Shown in pieces: positions 1 through 8,624 of a DNA stretch of 64,000 nucleotides. The stretch covers positions 1-64,000 of the forward strand of contig JABMOW010000147.1 in the NCBI GenBank assembly GCA_013204025.1, in the 5' to 3' direction. The stretch is from Fidelibacterota bacterium. GTDB taxonomy: Bacteria > Fidelibacterota > Marinisomatia > SCGC-AAA003-L08 > JACNLC01. Numbering within the stretch: position 1 is the stretch's first letter; the number at the start of each line of letters is the position of its first letter. Under the pieces are notes generated by a model. The model ran no database searches and was not told where the DNA came from. It saw only the letters and a program-made list of their open reading frames with translations. A program made the translations under genes and the position numbers.

Positions 1-74
1 ATTAAAAATCGCGTCGAGTCAAATCAATAATCGGTTTAAATTCTCCTCACCAAATTTAACAGAAAGTCAATTTT

Positions 75-605
75 ATGAATACTCGTATTATATCAATCGC
101 TCTACTAATTTTGTTTGCTATCGCATCCAGATTTGTTCCGCACCCACCAAACTTTACCCCTATTATTGGGGTTGGGTTATTTGCAGGTGCATACATCTCA
201 CGTAGAATATGGGCATTCATTGTTCCACTTCTCATTTTGCTCATTTCTGATGTTGTTTTGGGATTTCACACCACAATGATATGGGTATATGGCTCCATAA
301 TTTTAATCGTTGCGATAGGCATTCTACTATCGAAGAAATCTAAAATTACTTCCATCATCGGCGGTTCGATCTCCGGATCTGTTCTTTTTTATATCGTGAC
401 TAATTTTGGGGTGTGGATAACAGGTGGTGGATTTGCTCATCCCTTATCTTTTCAGGGATTAATGTTATGCTACATTGATGCGATACCCTTTTTTCTGAAC
501 ACTTTATCAAGCACAGTATTGTACTCCGGGATACTCTTTGGAGCCTATGAAATTTTATGCAGAGTTGTGCCTGCTCTTCAATTAACCAAACCTGTGAATG
601 AATAG
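75..605 (+). CDS. DUF6580-like multi-pass membrane protein, candidate transport component
   Basis: A 176-residue, very hydrophobic protein with about five or six predicted membrane helices and almost no soluble domain. Its N-terminal pattern (helix, then a short PHPPNFTPI-type loop, then further helices) resembles the DUF6580 group of putative S-component-like transport proteins; this is recognition from memory. The ATG at 75 has only a weak AGAAAG ribosome site. The gene lies about 100 bp before a plug-less outer-membrane barrel and on the other side of a riboswitch-controlled cobalamin receptor pair, so a role in cobalamin or a related small-molecule uptake is a contextual inference. No riboswitch is visible in the 74 bases upstream. 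No ECF ATPase or T component is next to it. Confidence 0.55.
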   Translation: MNTRIISIALLILFAIASRFVPHPPNFTPIIGVGLFAGAYISRRIWAFIVPLLILLISDVVLGFHTTMIWVYGSIILIVAIGILLSKKSKITSIIGGSISGSVLFYIVTNFGVWITGGGFAHPLSFQGLMLCYIDAIPFFLNTLSSTVLYSGILFGAYEILCRVVPALQLTKPVNE

Positions 606-607
606 GA

Positions 608-634
608 TTGACTTCATCTCTGATCATTCATAAT
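608..634 (+). promoter_or_regulatory. Possible sigma-70-like promoter before the barrel gene
   Basis: TTGACT at 608-613 is followed after 15 bases by CATAAT at 629-634. The spacer is short, so this is a weak candidate. It fits with the barrel gene starting at 710 rather than at the TTG at 608. Confidence 0.25.
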
Positions 635-709
635 CTCAATCATCTGTCCAAAGGTATTACCGGATTTTCAACAAATATCTTTGTGTTATTGGAATCGCAT
701 CTCCGAATT

Positions 710-2206
710 ATGAGTAAATATCTTCTCATTTTTGTCTTAATTGCTTTCGGTAATTCTCAAAATACCGGCGGTTCAATTGAGTTTAATCCAGATCAATTAG
801 GACAGTCTACGTTCTTTATCTCGAATTCAAACCCTTACATCTTTGACGATTTGGAATACCGAACACTTCGATTTGAGGGAAATTTCAGATTGCCCACAGG
901 AAGTACACTTATACCAGATGTACTGTCACATTTTGAAATGGATACATCCCTGACAACATATTTCAACTGGAATCAAGGCGATTATCAATTTCGTCAAATT
1001 CAGCTGGGAATTCAAACACATATCCAGGAAAATAAATCAATAGAGTTGGCTGGATTGAGCAGATCTTTTCCGGGCAGATACTCTCATCTCGGACCTGAAG
1101 GAACTTCCACAGACAATGTGCTTCAAAACTACCTTTTGGGATTCAGAAGAGCTGATGAACACCACGAACTTGAGTTCGATTGGTTTTATCATAAAGAGAA
1201 TACCGGACTGCCTATCGCGGATTTTACTTATTTTAACCGACAAGTTGAGTCATTTCTTATTGGTGGGGCATACAAGTACGTATCAGATAATATTAAAAGT
1301 GAAGTAACCAGTTCTGTTCAGGTATCTAAAGTTCTAAATCAAGGCTGGGTCAGTTTTTGGAATATCCAAAATACCATGAGTAAATGGTTCACAAATACTA
1401 CACAATATTCATTAAATAAGAATCTCGATTATCATTTCAAGGTAAACTATAAAAATCTGGAATTTCAAAACCCAACAGGTGATACACAGGAATTGACCTA
1501 TTCAACGGTCTATAATGGAGTGAAATGGAAAATATCTGAATCGAGTATTTTAACAGCCGGCATCAAATACTCAAACAATTCAAAAATTTCATTTGAATGT
1601 GGTTATCAATTTGCATCCAGAATATTTTTATTTGATCTGCATCGACAATATTTAAACACGTTTTATCACAGTTCCGATCTTCTTGTTAAAACGTCAGGAT
1701 GGTTCGACAATTCTGCAACCATCAGACTTCAGACTGCCGTATTTCAAACGGAAATTACCTCACATCAAATCACTTTTGAAGGAGAAGATGTTTGGATAAT
1801 TAACCCAAAAATTGACCTGACTTTGCCCTGGCTTTCAATATCGTTACAGTCCAGCATTAATTCTGCGGATTCCAGCCTTTTTACAAACTATTCTCAGTAT
1901 AAGGTAAAACTGAGTCCTTATTTGAAAAATAAACCATTCAGACCATTTATTGCAGTTGATGGAATTTATATGAAATCCACGGGTTTTAAAGTGCTCGATT
2001 TATTGACACCTGACCAATTTACCACTATTAACTATGATGAATTTGAACATAGCACACTCAATGCTTCCGTCGGACTATTGTTCGAAAAGTTTGAGATCAG
2101 TTTTAATTGGATCCAGTTTATAGTACCTGTCAGTACCGCCTCTCCATATATCATGCCAATCGAACCTCTGAATTATCTTCAGGTAACCTGGTTATTTACG
2201 GATTAG
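710..2206 (+). CDS. Outer-membrane beta-barrel protein without plug domain
   Basis: About 498 residues from the ATG at 710. That start places a short signal peptide (MSKYLLIFVLIAFGNSQ) at the very N-terminus, whereas the longer frame from TTG 608 would bury it. The mature part is rich in alternating hydrophobic/polar strands and aromatic residues, ending in a hydrophobic strand (TWLFTD), as expected for an outer-membrane barrel of roughly TonB-receptor size. No plug domain or carboxypeptidase-like N-terminal domain is present, so it looks like a porin-type or receptor-barrel-only protein. Its 3' end overlaps the stop of the convergent minus-strand propeller gene by 11 bp. Function is unknown; the position beside the cobalamin locus suggests participation in uptake, as inference only. 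Confidence 0.6.
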   Translation: MSKYLLIFVLIAFGNSQNTGGSIEFNPDQLGQSTFFISNSNPYIFDDLEYRTLRFEGNFRLPTGSTLIPDVLSHFEMDTSLTTYFNWNQGDYQFRQIQLGIQTHIQENKSIELAGLSRSFPGRYSHLGPEGTSTDNVLQNYLLGFRRADEHHELEFDWFYHKENTGLPIADFTYFNRQVESFLIGGAYKYVSDNIKSEVTSSVQVSKVLNQGWVSFWNIQNTMSKWFTNTTQYSLNKNLDYHFKVNYKNLEFQNPTGDTQELTYSTVYNGVKWKISESSILTAGIKYSNNSKISFECGYQFASRIFLFDLHRQYLNTFYHSSDLLVKTSGWFDNSATIRLQTAVFQTEITSHQITFEGEDVWIINPKIDLTLPWLSISLQSSINSADSSLFTNYSQYKVKLSPYLKNKPFRPFIAVDGIYMKSTGFKVLDLLTPDQFTTINYDEFEHSTLNASVGLLFEKFEISFNWIQFIVPVSTASPYIMPIEPLNYLQVTWLFTD

Positions 2207-3371
2207 CCAGGATCTGATCTACCCAGTAAACGACATCCATAATATCAATCACTCCATCTGAATTACTGTCGGCGCGACAGAATTCATCTTCAAGTAATTC
2301 AGTAGAGCCCAGAATGTGAGAGACCATCTGTACCAGATCTAAAATATCAAGGGATGTATCATTATTGGTATCTCCTGTTGGTTCACAGGGTGTAGTGTGT
2401 TGATAAAATGCAAACGAACCAGGAATGGCACCTACTTGAAATGAGGCGATTTCATTTCCGAAAAAATCGATGATTTTAACATCGTCCGGAGCAACGAAAT
2501 TTGATAACCCAAGATAAAGAAAATTCTGGTAATTACTCATTGAATACAGTCCGGGGAAACCACCCAAATGACTTTCAGATATGGGGGAGAGGTTGTTATC
2601 CAATCTGATAATCCCGTTATTATAAATACGGTAAACACTGCTCTGGTAATAAATAATATCTGTCCCAAACAAGGTGGATTGACCGTAGTCATTGATGTCA
2701 ATAGCACCGGTTGACAAATTTATTTTGGAGGTCGCTGCGTATGAATTCCATGAGGCATCGTAATAAGTACTGGATACGATGAGCTCCTGATTGATTAATA
2801 TTAAGGGACCGGGACCGTCTGCCACCTGATATTCTGTGATGACGGATTCCGTTTCTGGATCAATGACAACGATCAGGTTTGAGGAAGTCCAGTCCGGATT
2901 CATGGTGATGCTGGCATACAAAAATTCGCCGTCCGTCACGATGTCTTCAGGCAAACCCGAGACAGCGATATTGCCGATAATGGATAGAGTCGTAATATCC
3001 AAAATAGCGATGCTATTTGTGTACCATTCCGTAACGTATCCTTTGCCATTTAGAACAACCATTTCGCGAGGTCCGGAAAAATTCATATTAATTGATTGCA
3101 GGTAAGTCAAATTACCTGAAGTTTGGATATCAAAAACTTCGATCGTTCCGGTTCCGTTCATGATCGCATATAATCTATCCTCGTGGATTGTCAAAGATTG
3201 CCCAGTATCTCCCAGTGGATTTTCCCCGACCCCGGATATATCATTCTGTTCATCGATTCGCCAAAGTGTGGAATTCCCCACCGAAAAATTCCCTTCGCAT
3301 AGAATGTATGCAATTGGTTGACCTGTCAGGATTGCTGTAAATAGTAAAAGGGCGATGATTTTCGAAATCAT
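2196..3371 (-). CDS. BtuG-like beta-propeller protein with C-terminal dockerin-type repeats
   Basis: 391 residues. A signal peptide (about residues 1-17) is followed by a YncE/DUF5074-type beta-propeller (about 20-325) whose opening (ILCEGNFSVGNSTLWRID, then LGDTGQSLTI and LYAIMNGTGTIEVFD) strongly recalls BtuG, the surface cobalamin-binding propeller that partners BtuB in Bacteroidetes. The last 65 residues hold two EF-hand-like dockerin type I repeats (DTNNDTSLDILD and DSNSDGVIDIMD), which should bind calcium. It starts 8 bp after the TonB-dependent receptor and so should share the cobalamin riboswitch. Known BtuG proteins are lipoproteins; here there is no lipobox, and the dockerin tail is the unusual part. 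No type IX sorting domain is visible after the repeats. Confidence 0.7.
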   Translation of the reverse strand: MISKIIALLLFTAILTGQPIAYILCEGNFSVGNSTLWRIDEQNDISGVGENPLGDTGQSLTIHEDRLYAIMNGTGTIEVFDIQTSGNLTYLQSINMNFSGPREMVVLNGKGYVTEWYTNSIAILDITTLSIIGNIAVSGLPEDIVTDGEFLYASITMNPDWTSSNLIVVIDPETESVITEYQVADGPGPLILINQELIVSSTYYDASWNSYAATSKINLSTGAIDINDYGQSTLFGTDIIYYQSSVYRIYNNGIIRLDNNLSPISESHLGGFPGLYSMSNYQNFLYLGLSNFVAPDDVKIIDFFGNEIASFQVGAIPGSFAFYQHTTPCEPTGDTNNDTSLDILDLVQMVSHILGSTELLEDEFCRADSNSDGVIDIMDVVYWVDQILANP

Positions 3372-3379
3372 TGTTTTCC

Positions 3380-5488
3380 TTATTTTCGTGTTATGGTTGA
3401 TTTGAAATTAAATGAACGCCCTGGTTCGGGGTATCCGTGAATGGATTGGTACTGAATATCTTGCAGATTGTGGATCGTAAATACATATGAGACGTTCGCG
3501 TATTTCATCCTGAACTCTTTTGATAAACCCAAATTTATTAGACTGTACGCAGGGATTGTTTGGTCCTTGGGATAGTCATAAAAAAATACTTGTTTCGAAA
3601 TGAACTTAAAATCAGTAGTCAGAATAAATCCTTCAAAAAGTGTACTGTGATTTATCGAAAAAATATACTTGGGGGAATACCGGAGTGATTTTGATTCCAG
3701 GTCAGCATTTCCGGGAGAGTGATAATACGTATCATTTTTTAACAAACTAACAGCTACTCGAAACAGTGGATTTGTCTGGTATGTCCAATACAAATTATAA
3801 CCGAAAGACTCCGCATTAGGAATATTTTCAGGTGACCAAACAATTCCGTTATTCATTGGTGTCCATTGGATCAGGTCATCATATTTAATAAAGAACACAT
3901 TCAAATCCAGGCGTGTATTATGAACATCAAATTTGTTTCTGAAACTAATATTGAGAGATCGCTCTATTTTTAAATTTGGGTTTCCAAAGGGAATCCAGTA
4001 GAGGTCATTAAATCCCGGGCGTTTATAATTGTTGGATAAGGTCAGCGAAGATTGTTGCCACGACGTACCTTGGTGGAAAATCAACGTACCTTCACCTGCA
4101 GCAAGACTCTGATGATGTTTTTCAAATTCAGAACGAAACACAAATACTAATTCAAACTTTGAAAGTTCAATATCCAAGTCTATGATTGAAGACATGATAG
4201 TTCTAGTGGTATCAATTGAATTTGTACTTTTACTGTTTTCAGATCTGATTTTTAACTGATATCCCAGATCGTGGTGATTTGTGCTGATAATAAAGTCAGA
4301 TGTACGTAGTCGATGATGCGCTGATACTGGAGGTCCGGGTCCAGGTGGATTATTATAATCTATGATATTTAATTTTTGATTCCACTGAAATGTAATCGGT
4401 GCTTTGTGTATTTCAAAAGAAACAATCTGCAAACGATCATTCATTTGCGCAATATCACGACCTGAATAAATGTATCCTGATAAAAGTCTGATATTTTTTA
4501 CATCCAGTACCTGTGCTTTTATCAAAATTGAATCGGGAAGTATTACTTTATTGATAAAATAATAATACCGTTGATCGATCGAATTTTCGAAGTAATCAAA
4601 TTCTATCCCGTTCTCTTTCCATTTATATAAGCCATCATATCTGAAACGTCCCGCAGAAGCCGAGGAAGAGAACCAATTTTTCTTAAAGGAAAGTTGGATT
4701 ATATCATCATTCAAATTGTAACTGCCCGCCGTGTGAGAGATAAAGTTTTTCCCATGTTTCGGGGTTAGATTGATCACACCTGTGATAGCGGATGACCCAA
4801 ATCGAGCAGATGAACCCTGTGGATAAAAACTCATATTTTCCAAAAGACTGTGCGGAATTTGTGAAATATCAGCGCTTCCATTTTGTTCGTTATTTAGCAT
4901 CACGCCGTCCAGTAGAATTGCCATTCGGTCTGCCTGGCCACCAAATAGAGAAACAGTACTGACACCCGCGGGACCGCCATAAGATTTCGTGATAATCCCC
5001 GGGAGTTGATTGATTGCGTCTGCAGTTGAAATTGATGATTCCACTTGAACGGTATTAAGTGTAAAACTACCGGAAGGAAACCCGATATCAGACGGGTTAC
5101 GGTATTTTCCTTCAATGTGAACTGGTGAGAAGGGATAAACAACTGGCTCCAAACTAATGACAATGGATTGATCTGTCTGAGTAATTTCGATTAGTTGAGT
5201 ATGATAATTTGGGCGAGAAACGATTAATAAATTGATTTCCATTAAACCAATTTCGGATAACTCTTTCTTTGGGAGAGAAATTAAAAACTGGCCATGAGAA
5301 TTCGTGACTACTTCAAAACCATCCGAGGATTTTATGATACAATCCTGCAAAGGTATTTGAGTAATTGAATCAACCACCAGACCTGAATATTCAACAGCCA
5401 TTAAAAAGGTAAGTGATATGGTCACTAAAAGCAGAATAGCTAACGGGGGTTTGAATCCGACAACGGTTCGATAGAAATAACGAATCAT
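3380..5488 (-). CDS. btuB: TonB-dependent outer-membrane receptor, probable cobalamin receptor (BtuB-like)
   Basis: 702 residues: hydrophobic export segment (about 12-31), a carboxypeptidase-regulatory-like beta-sandwich (about 33-110, with the typical GQFLISLP strand), a plug domain (about 125-245; DAINQLPGII, ILLDGVMLNNEQNG and the GSSARFGSSAITGVINL end), then a long beta-barrel. The family takes up ligands across the outer membrane using TonB energy. Substrate assignment rests on the cobalamin riboswitch directly upstream and on the BtuG-like partner 8 bp downstream, not on barrel residues. Cobalamin repression by premature termination is the expected control. The barrel is divergent, so sequence alone would only say TonB-dependent receptor. 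Confidence 0.8.
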   Translation of the reverse strand: MIRYFYRTVVGFKPPLAILLLVTISLTFLMAVEYSGLVVDSITQIPLQDCIIKSSDGFEVVTNSHGQFLISLPKKELSEIGLMEINLLIVSRPNYHTQLIEITQTDQSIVISLEPVVYPFSPVHIEGKYRNPSDIGFPSGSFTLNTVQVESSISTADAINQLPGIITKSYGGPAGVSTVSLFGGQADRMAILLDGVMLNNEQNGSADISQIPHSLLENMSFYPQGSSARFGSSAITGVINLTPKHGKNFISHTAGSYNLNDDIIQLSFKKNWFSSSASAGRFRYDGLYKWKENGIEFDYFENSIDQRYYYFINKVILPDSILIKAQVLDVKNIRLLSGYIYSGRDIAQMNDRLQIVSFEIHKAPITFQWNQKLNIIDYNNPPGPGPPVSAHHRLRTSDFIISTNHHDLGYQLKIRSENSKSTNSIDTTRTIMSSIIDLDIELSKFELVFVFRSEFEKHHQSLAAGEGTLIFHQGTSWQQSSLTLSNNYKRPGFNDLYWIPFGNPNLKIERSLNISFRNKFDVHNTRLDLNVFFIKYDDLIQWTPMNNGIVWSPENIPNAESFGYNLYWTYQTNPLFRVAVSLLKNDTYYHSPGNADLESKSLRYSPKYIFSINHSTLFEGFILTTDFKFISKQVFFYDYPKDQTIPAYSLINLGLSKEFRMKYANVSYVFTIHNLQDIQYQSIHGYPEPGRSFNFKSTITRK

Positions 5489-5522
5489 CGTACCGATGTT
5501 ACTTTCTGTCGATCTAGATTAA

Positions 5523-5558
5523 GAAATAAAAAACCCATTTGGTTAAAAATCAAATGGG
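5523..5558 (-). terminator. Intrinsic terminator of the cobalamin riboswitch expression platform
   Basis: On the minus strand an 8-bp stem CCCATTTG/CAAATGGG (5551-5558 with 5534-5541) encloses a 9-base loop and is followed by a T-rich run (5523-5533). It sits between the aptamer and the receptor start codon at 5488, about 35 bases before the ATG, the right place for ligand-dependent termination. Confidence 0.8.
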
Positions 5559-5695
5559 CGAAGAATGGGAACTTCAATTCGCACCTCATTTCGCGAAGGT
5601 ACCTGAAATTGGAAGTATCTGGCTTATCTATCAAGATTTACAGTTGCGCGTCAGCTCCGGACTCTCACCGGAATTCCTTCCTTAAAAACAGATGT
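5559..5695 (-). ncRNA. Cobalamin riboswitch aptamer
   Basis: Read on the minus strand, the region contains the class hallmarks in order: GGAATTCCGGTGAGAGTCCG, then GCTGACGCGCAACTGTAA (5638-5655), then the B12-box core AAGCCAGATACTTCC (5611-5625). A later hairpin with stem GCGAA/TTCGC (5558-5582) is in the place of the kissing-loop stem. It is followed immediately by a terminator. Expected behaviour: adenosylcobalamin or a related corrinoid turns off the receptor and propeller genes. Confidence 0.92.
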
Positions 5696-5752
5696 TGATT
5701 TTCAAAAATCGTTCATTATGAACTGATAGTAATTTACGTCATCAAAATTATC

Positions 5753-5780
5753 ATAATATGCAGATAAATTATCAGATCAA
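5753..5780 (-). promoter_or_regulatory. Candidate promoter of the riboswitch-controlled operon
   Basis: On the minus strand TTGATC (5775-5780) and TATTAT (5753-5758) are separated by 16 bases, a reasonable sigma-70-type arrangement. Transcription would begin about 50 bases before the aptamer. The rest of the 450-bp gap between the receptor and trxA (5781-5938) shows no other convincing element. Confidence 0.4.
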
Positions 5781-5938
5781 TCCAATAAATTCATTAATTC
5801 AGGAATTTAATCTCTTTTGTAACCAAATAAAGAAATTACCATCAAAAGTTATAATTTTGAGTTCGGAATTGGGAAATCCCTCTGGATAAATTAACACAAT
5901 GTTTTTTTCCGAAATGTTGTTAATATGGAAAGTAGAAA

Positions 5939-6268
5939 ATGGAAAAATATACAATAACAATATCTGATTCAAACTTTGAGTCGGAAGTATTAAAATCCAC
6001 AAAGCCTGTACTGATTGACTTCTGGGCCGAGTGGTGTGGACCTTGCCGGATGGTTGGACCAATCGTGGACCAACTTGCTGAAGAGTATGATGGCAAAGTA
6101 GTCGTCGGAAAAGTAAATGTAGATGAAAATCCATCTATTGCGTCACAATACGGGATCAGAAGCATCCCAAGTTTGCTTGTATTTTCAAATGGGAAAGTAG
6201 AAGAACAAATTGTTGGTGCGGTGCCAAAAGCACGTTTGCAAGACTCTTTAAATAAATATATTTCTTAG
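5939..6268 (+). CDS. trxA: Thioredoxin
   Basis: 109 residues, the normal thioredoxin length. The active site WCGPC is in FWAEWCGPCRMVGPIVDQL and the cis-proline is in GIRSIPSLLVF. It reduces disulfides of cytoplasmic proteins and is recycled by thioredoxin reductase, encoded 9 bp downstream in the same direction. The ATG at 5939 is preceded by GGAAAGTAG. The leader upstream is shared with the divergent cobalamin operon. Confidence 0.96.
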   Translation: MEKYTITISDSNFESEVLKSTKPVLIDFWAEWCGPCRMVGPIVDQLAEEYDGKVVVGKVNVDENPSIASQYGIRSIPSLLVFSNGKVEEQIVGAVPKARLQDSLNKYIS

Positions 6269-6277
6269 GCGAGGTTT

Positions 6278-7207
6278 ATGAGACGAAAAGTTATAATTAT
6301 TGGTTCAGGTCCAGCTGGTTTAACAGCAGGATTGTACACAGCACGAGCAAATTTGGAACCAATTATTTTCGAAGGTATGCAACCCGGTGGACAGTTAACC
6401 ATCACTACCGAAGTTGAAAATTTCCCTGGATTTCCTGATGGAATCCAAGGACCTGATCTTATGGATTTGTTTAGAAAACAAGCCCAAAGGTTCAAAGCGG
6501 ATACCCGATTTACACACGTGGACAAAGTTGATTTTTCTAGCCGACCATTTAAAGTTTGGACGGGTGATGAATTATTTGAGTCCGATGCCATCATCATTGC
6601 CACAGGAGCATCTGCCAAATTACTTGGTTTAGACTCCGAGTCAAAGTTGATGGGTTATGGTGTATCTGCATGTGCAACTTGTGATGGCTTTTTTTATAAA
6701 GGCAAAGAAATAGCAGTTGTGGGCGGTGGAGATTCCGCTCTTGAAGAATCCCTTTATCTGACGAAGTTCGCATCCAAAGTCACACTTATACATAGGCGTG
6801 ATGAACTTCGTGGATCTAAAATTATGCAGCAAAGGGTTTTGGATCATCCTAAAATCCATGTACAATGGAACTCAACAATTGAAGAGATGGTCGGTGAGAC
6901 ACAAACAGGTGGTTTAACCGGTGTGAGACTAAAAAACACACAATCCGGTGAAATATCTGTGTTTAGATGTGATGGCGTTTTTATTGCCATTGGTCACCAA
7001 CCCAACTCTGACTTATTTAAAGGTCAAATTGAATTAGATTCAAAAGGATACATAAAAACCAATCCCAATTCAACATACACTTCTGTTGATGGTGTCTTTG
7101 CATGTGGAGATATTCAGGACTCTATCTATCGTCAGGCAATCACAGCCGCCGGATCCGGATGCCAGGCTGCGATAGATGCAGAACGATGGCTAGAATCACA
7201 AAACTAA
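6278..7207 (+). CDS. trxB: Thioredoxin-disulfide reductase
   Basis: 309 residues. The FAD-binding motif GSGPAGLTAGLYTAR is at the N-terminus, the redox-active CATC (SACATCDGFF) is near residue 130, the NADPH-binding GGGDSALEE follows, and the C-terminal FAD motif GVFACGDI is present. It transfers electrons from NADPH to thioredoxin. It follows trxA by 9 bp, so the two form a complete thioredoxin system in one unit. Confidence 0.96.
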   Translation: MRRKVIIIGSGPAGLTAGLYTARANLEPIIFEGMQPGGQLTITTEVENFPGFPDGIQGPDLMDLFRKQAQRFKADTRFTHVDKVDFSSRPFKVWTGDELFESDAIIIATGASAKLLGLDSESKLMGYGVSACATCDGFFYKGKEIAVVGGGDSALEESLYLTKFASKVTLIHRRDELRGSKIMQQRVLDHPKIHVQWNSTIEEMVGETQTGGLTGVRLKNTQSGEISVFRCDGVFIAIGHQPNSDLFKGQIELDSKGYIKTNPNSTYTSVDGVFACGDIQDSIYRQAITAAGSGCQAAIDAERWLESQN

Positions 7208-7252
7208 TCTCGCCAGTACATACCTGATGGCTTTTCGTCCATTTGAAAATGG

Positions 7253-7933
7253 ATGGAAGCAATACGACAAGATAAATTAGGATACATTCTGACCGTTTTC
7301 AGAACGGAAGGGATACATCCTGAAATCCAATTGAGTAATCCGCTGGAATACCTCATCACTACGATTGTATCAAAACGAGTACATTTTGGAATACGCAATA
7401 TTGCATTCAAAAGACTCATCAACTACTCCAATAATTATGAGACACTTGCGATTACTGATTCTGATATTATTGCGAATTGGATACAACCTACCAAGTTCGC
7501 ATTCAACAAAGCTTCAATCATCAAATCTCTGCTAACGTGGACCCACCAATCCTTCAGAAATTACTCACTTGATGGCATAGATTCGTGGTCAGATGAAAAA
7601 ATCCTTATCAGTTTGTCAAAGATCAAAGGGATGAATCTAAAAACGATCTCCAGGATGATGTGCTTCTCTCTGGGTAGAGATATATTTCCCATGGATACCT
7701 GTGTACATCGCGTGTTCTCAAGAATAGGAGTATCCGGTAAAAAATCGACACCCGAGCAGTTGTTTTCGTCCATCAATTCAGTCATGCCATACTGGAAAAG
7801 CCATTTTCTGTACAGGAACGTTTTAAAATTTGGACAGAAGTTCTGTCGAGCTAGAAAACCAGATTGTGGTGAGTGCACACTGCGTGAAATTTGCGATTTC
7901 AATCTTTTGAAAAATGATTGGGCGTCTCTGTGA
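7253..7933 (+). CDS. Endonuclease III-like DNA glycosylase/AP lyase (HhH-GPD, 4Fe-4S)
   Basis: 226 residues. The helix-hairpin-helix with the catalytic lysine (KIKGMNLKTISRMM), the catalytic aspartate (PMDTCVHRVFSRIG) and a C-terminal iron-sulfur loop with exact Nth spacing C-x6-C-x2-C-x5-C (CRARKPDCGECTLREIC) are all visible. These predict removal of oxidised or mismatched bases with AP-lyase activity. The sequence is divergent from classical Nth, so substrate (oxidised pyrimidine versus other) is uncertain. The start at 7253 follows an alternative in-phase-shifted ATG at 7249 that does not give this frame. Its stop overlaps the next gene in a GTGA junction. Confidence 0.85.
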   Translation: MEAIRQDKLGYILTVFRTEGIHPEIQLSNPLEYLITTIVSKRVHFGIRNIAFKRLINYSNNYETLAITDSDIIANWIQPTKFAFNKASIIKSLLTWTHQSFRNYSLDGIDSWSDEKILISLSKIKGMNLKTISRMMCFSLGRDIFPMDTCVHRVFSRIGVSGKKSTPEQLFSSINSVMPYWKSHFLYRNVLKFGQKFCRARKPDCGECTLREICDFNLLKNDWASL

Positions 7934-8622
7934 AAGTGAATATTCTCACAGTTGGGAAGCCCCCAATCCCTATAGAAAGTACATTTGGAAGTACAGGAGA
8001 ATGGATTCGAAAAATCATTCCCACTGAGTGGGAATCGTATATCATCAATTACTCAGGGAAACCATTCTTAACTGAAAAAATATCAGATAGTTGGATAATT
8101 GCAGGTTCATTTTCTTCAATCACCGATACATCCGAGTGGATGCAAACATTAATTGATGAAACGAGAGAGTTAATCCGATCGAAGATCCCCATTTTGGGCG
8201 TATGCTTTGGGCATCAACTATTGGCCACATCAATGGGTGGCAAAGTCATACCCAATCCGATGGGAATGGAAATCGGATACTCAGAAATCCATCTGACAGA
8301 AGCAGGCAGAAAAACGTATTTGTACGAGGATAATCTCGACGGCTTTTTTGTTTGCCAATCCCATGTAGATACCGTTATAGAACCTCCCAGAAGTTCTATC
8401 ATATTGGCCAAGAACCAATATGGAATTCAGTCTATCCAATACGATGAGCACGTTTTCGGTGTACAATATCATCCTGAATTTAGTTCAGGACTGATGTGCT
8501 CTTTATTCGATTATTATCGGATAGATAATACCGCCCAAGACGGGCATGAGATATTGCCTGACCTGACAGTGTCCGAGCAGGTTTTATTTAATTTTCTTAA
8601 TGCGTTAAAAAAGGAAAAATAG
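7930..8622 (+). CDS. Class I glutamine amidotransferase domain protein, orphan
   Basis: About 230 residues from GTG 7930, whose GTGA overlap with the preceding stop makes it more likely than TTG 7918. The catalytic triad of class I amidotransferases is present: the nucleophile in GVCFGHQLLA, and the histidine and glutamate in VQYHPEFS. The domain resembles the GMP-synthase-type glutaminase, but no synthase domain is fused or adjacent, so the acceptor reaction is unknown. It may be a gamma-glutamyl hydrolase-like or stand-alone GATase. It sits between a DNA glycosylase and an ABC ATPase, 2 bp before the latter. Confidence 0.75.
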   Translation: MKVNILTVGKPPIPIESTFGSTGEWIRKIIPTEWESYIINYSGKPFLTEKISDSWIIAGSFSSITDTSEWMQTLIDETRELIRSKIPILGVCFGHQLLATSMGGKVIPNPMGMEIGYSEIHLTEAGRKTYLYEDNLDGFFVCQSHVDTVIEPPRSSIILAKNQYGIQSIQYDEHVFGVQYHPEFSSGLMCSLFDYYRIDNTAQDGHEILPDLTVSEQVLFNFLNALKKEK

Positions 8623-8624
8623 TT

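Noticed and set aside
1-74. Second riboswitch upstream of the DUF6580-like gene
   Set aside because: No B12-box or aptamer core is present in the 74 available bases; anything further upstream is outside the window.
608-709. TTG start at 608 giving a 532-residue barrel protein
   Set aside because: It would put a signal peptide at residue 35; the ATG at 710 starts exactly at the signal peptide.
6265-6618. 117-residue minus-strand frame opposite trxB
   Set aside because: Antisense shadow of a conserved gene, no ribosome site and no recognisable domain.
7238-7253. Short hairpin TCCATT/AATGGA near the glycosylase start, considered as a terminator for trxB
   Set aside because: Only 6 bp, no T run after it, and it covers the start codon of the next gene.
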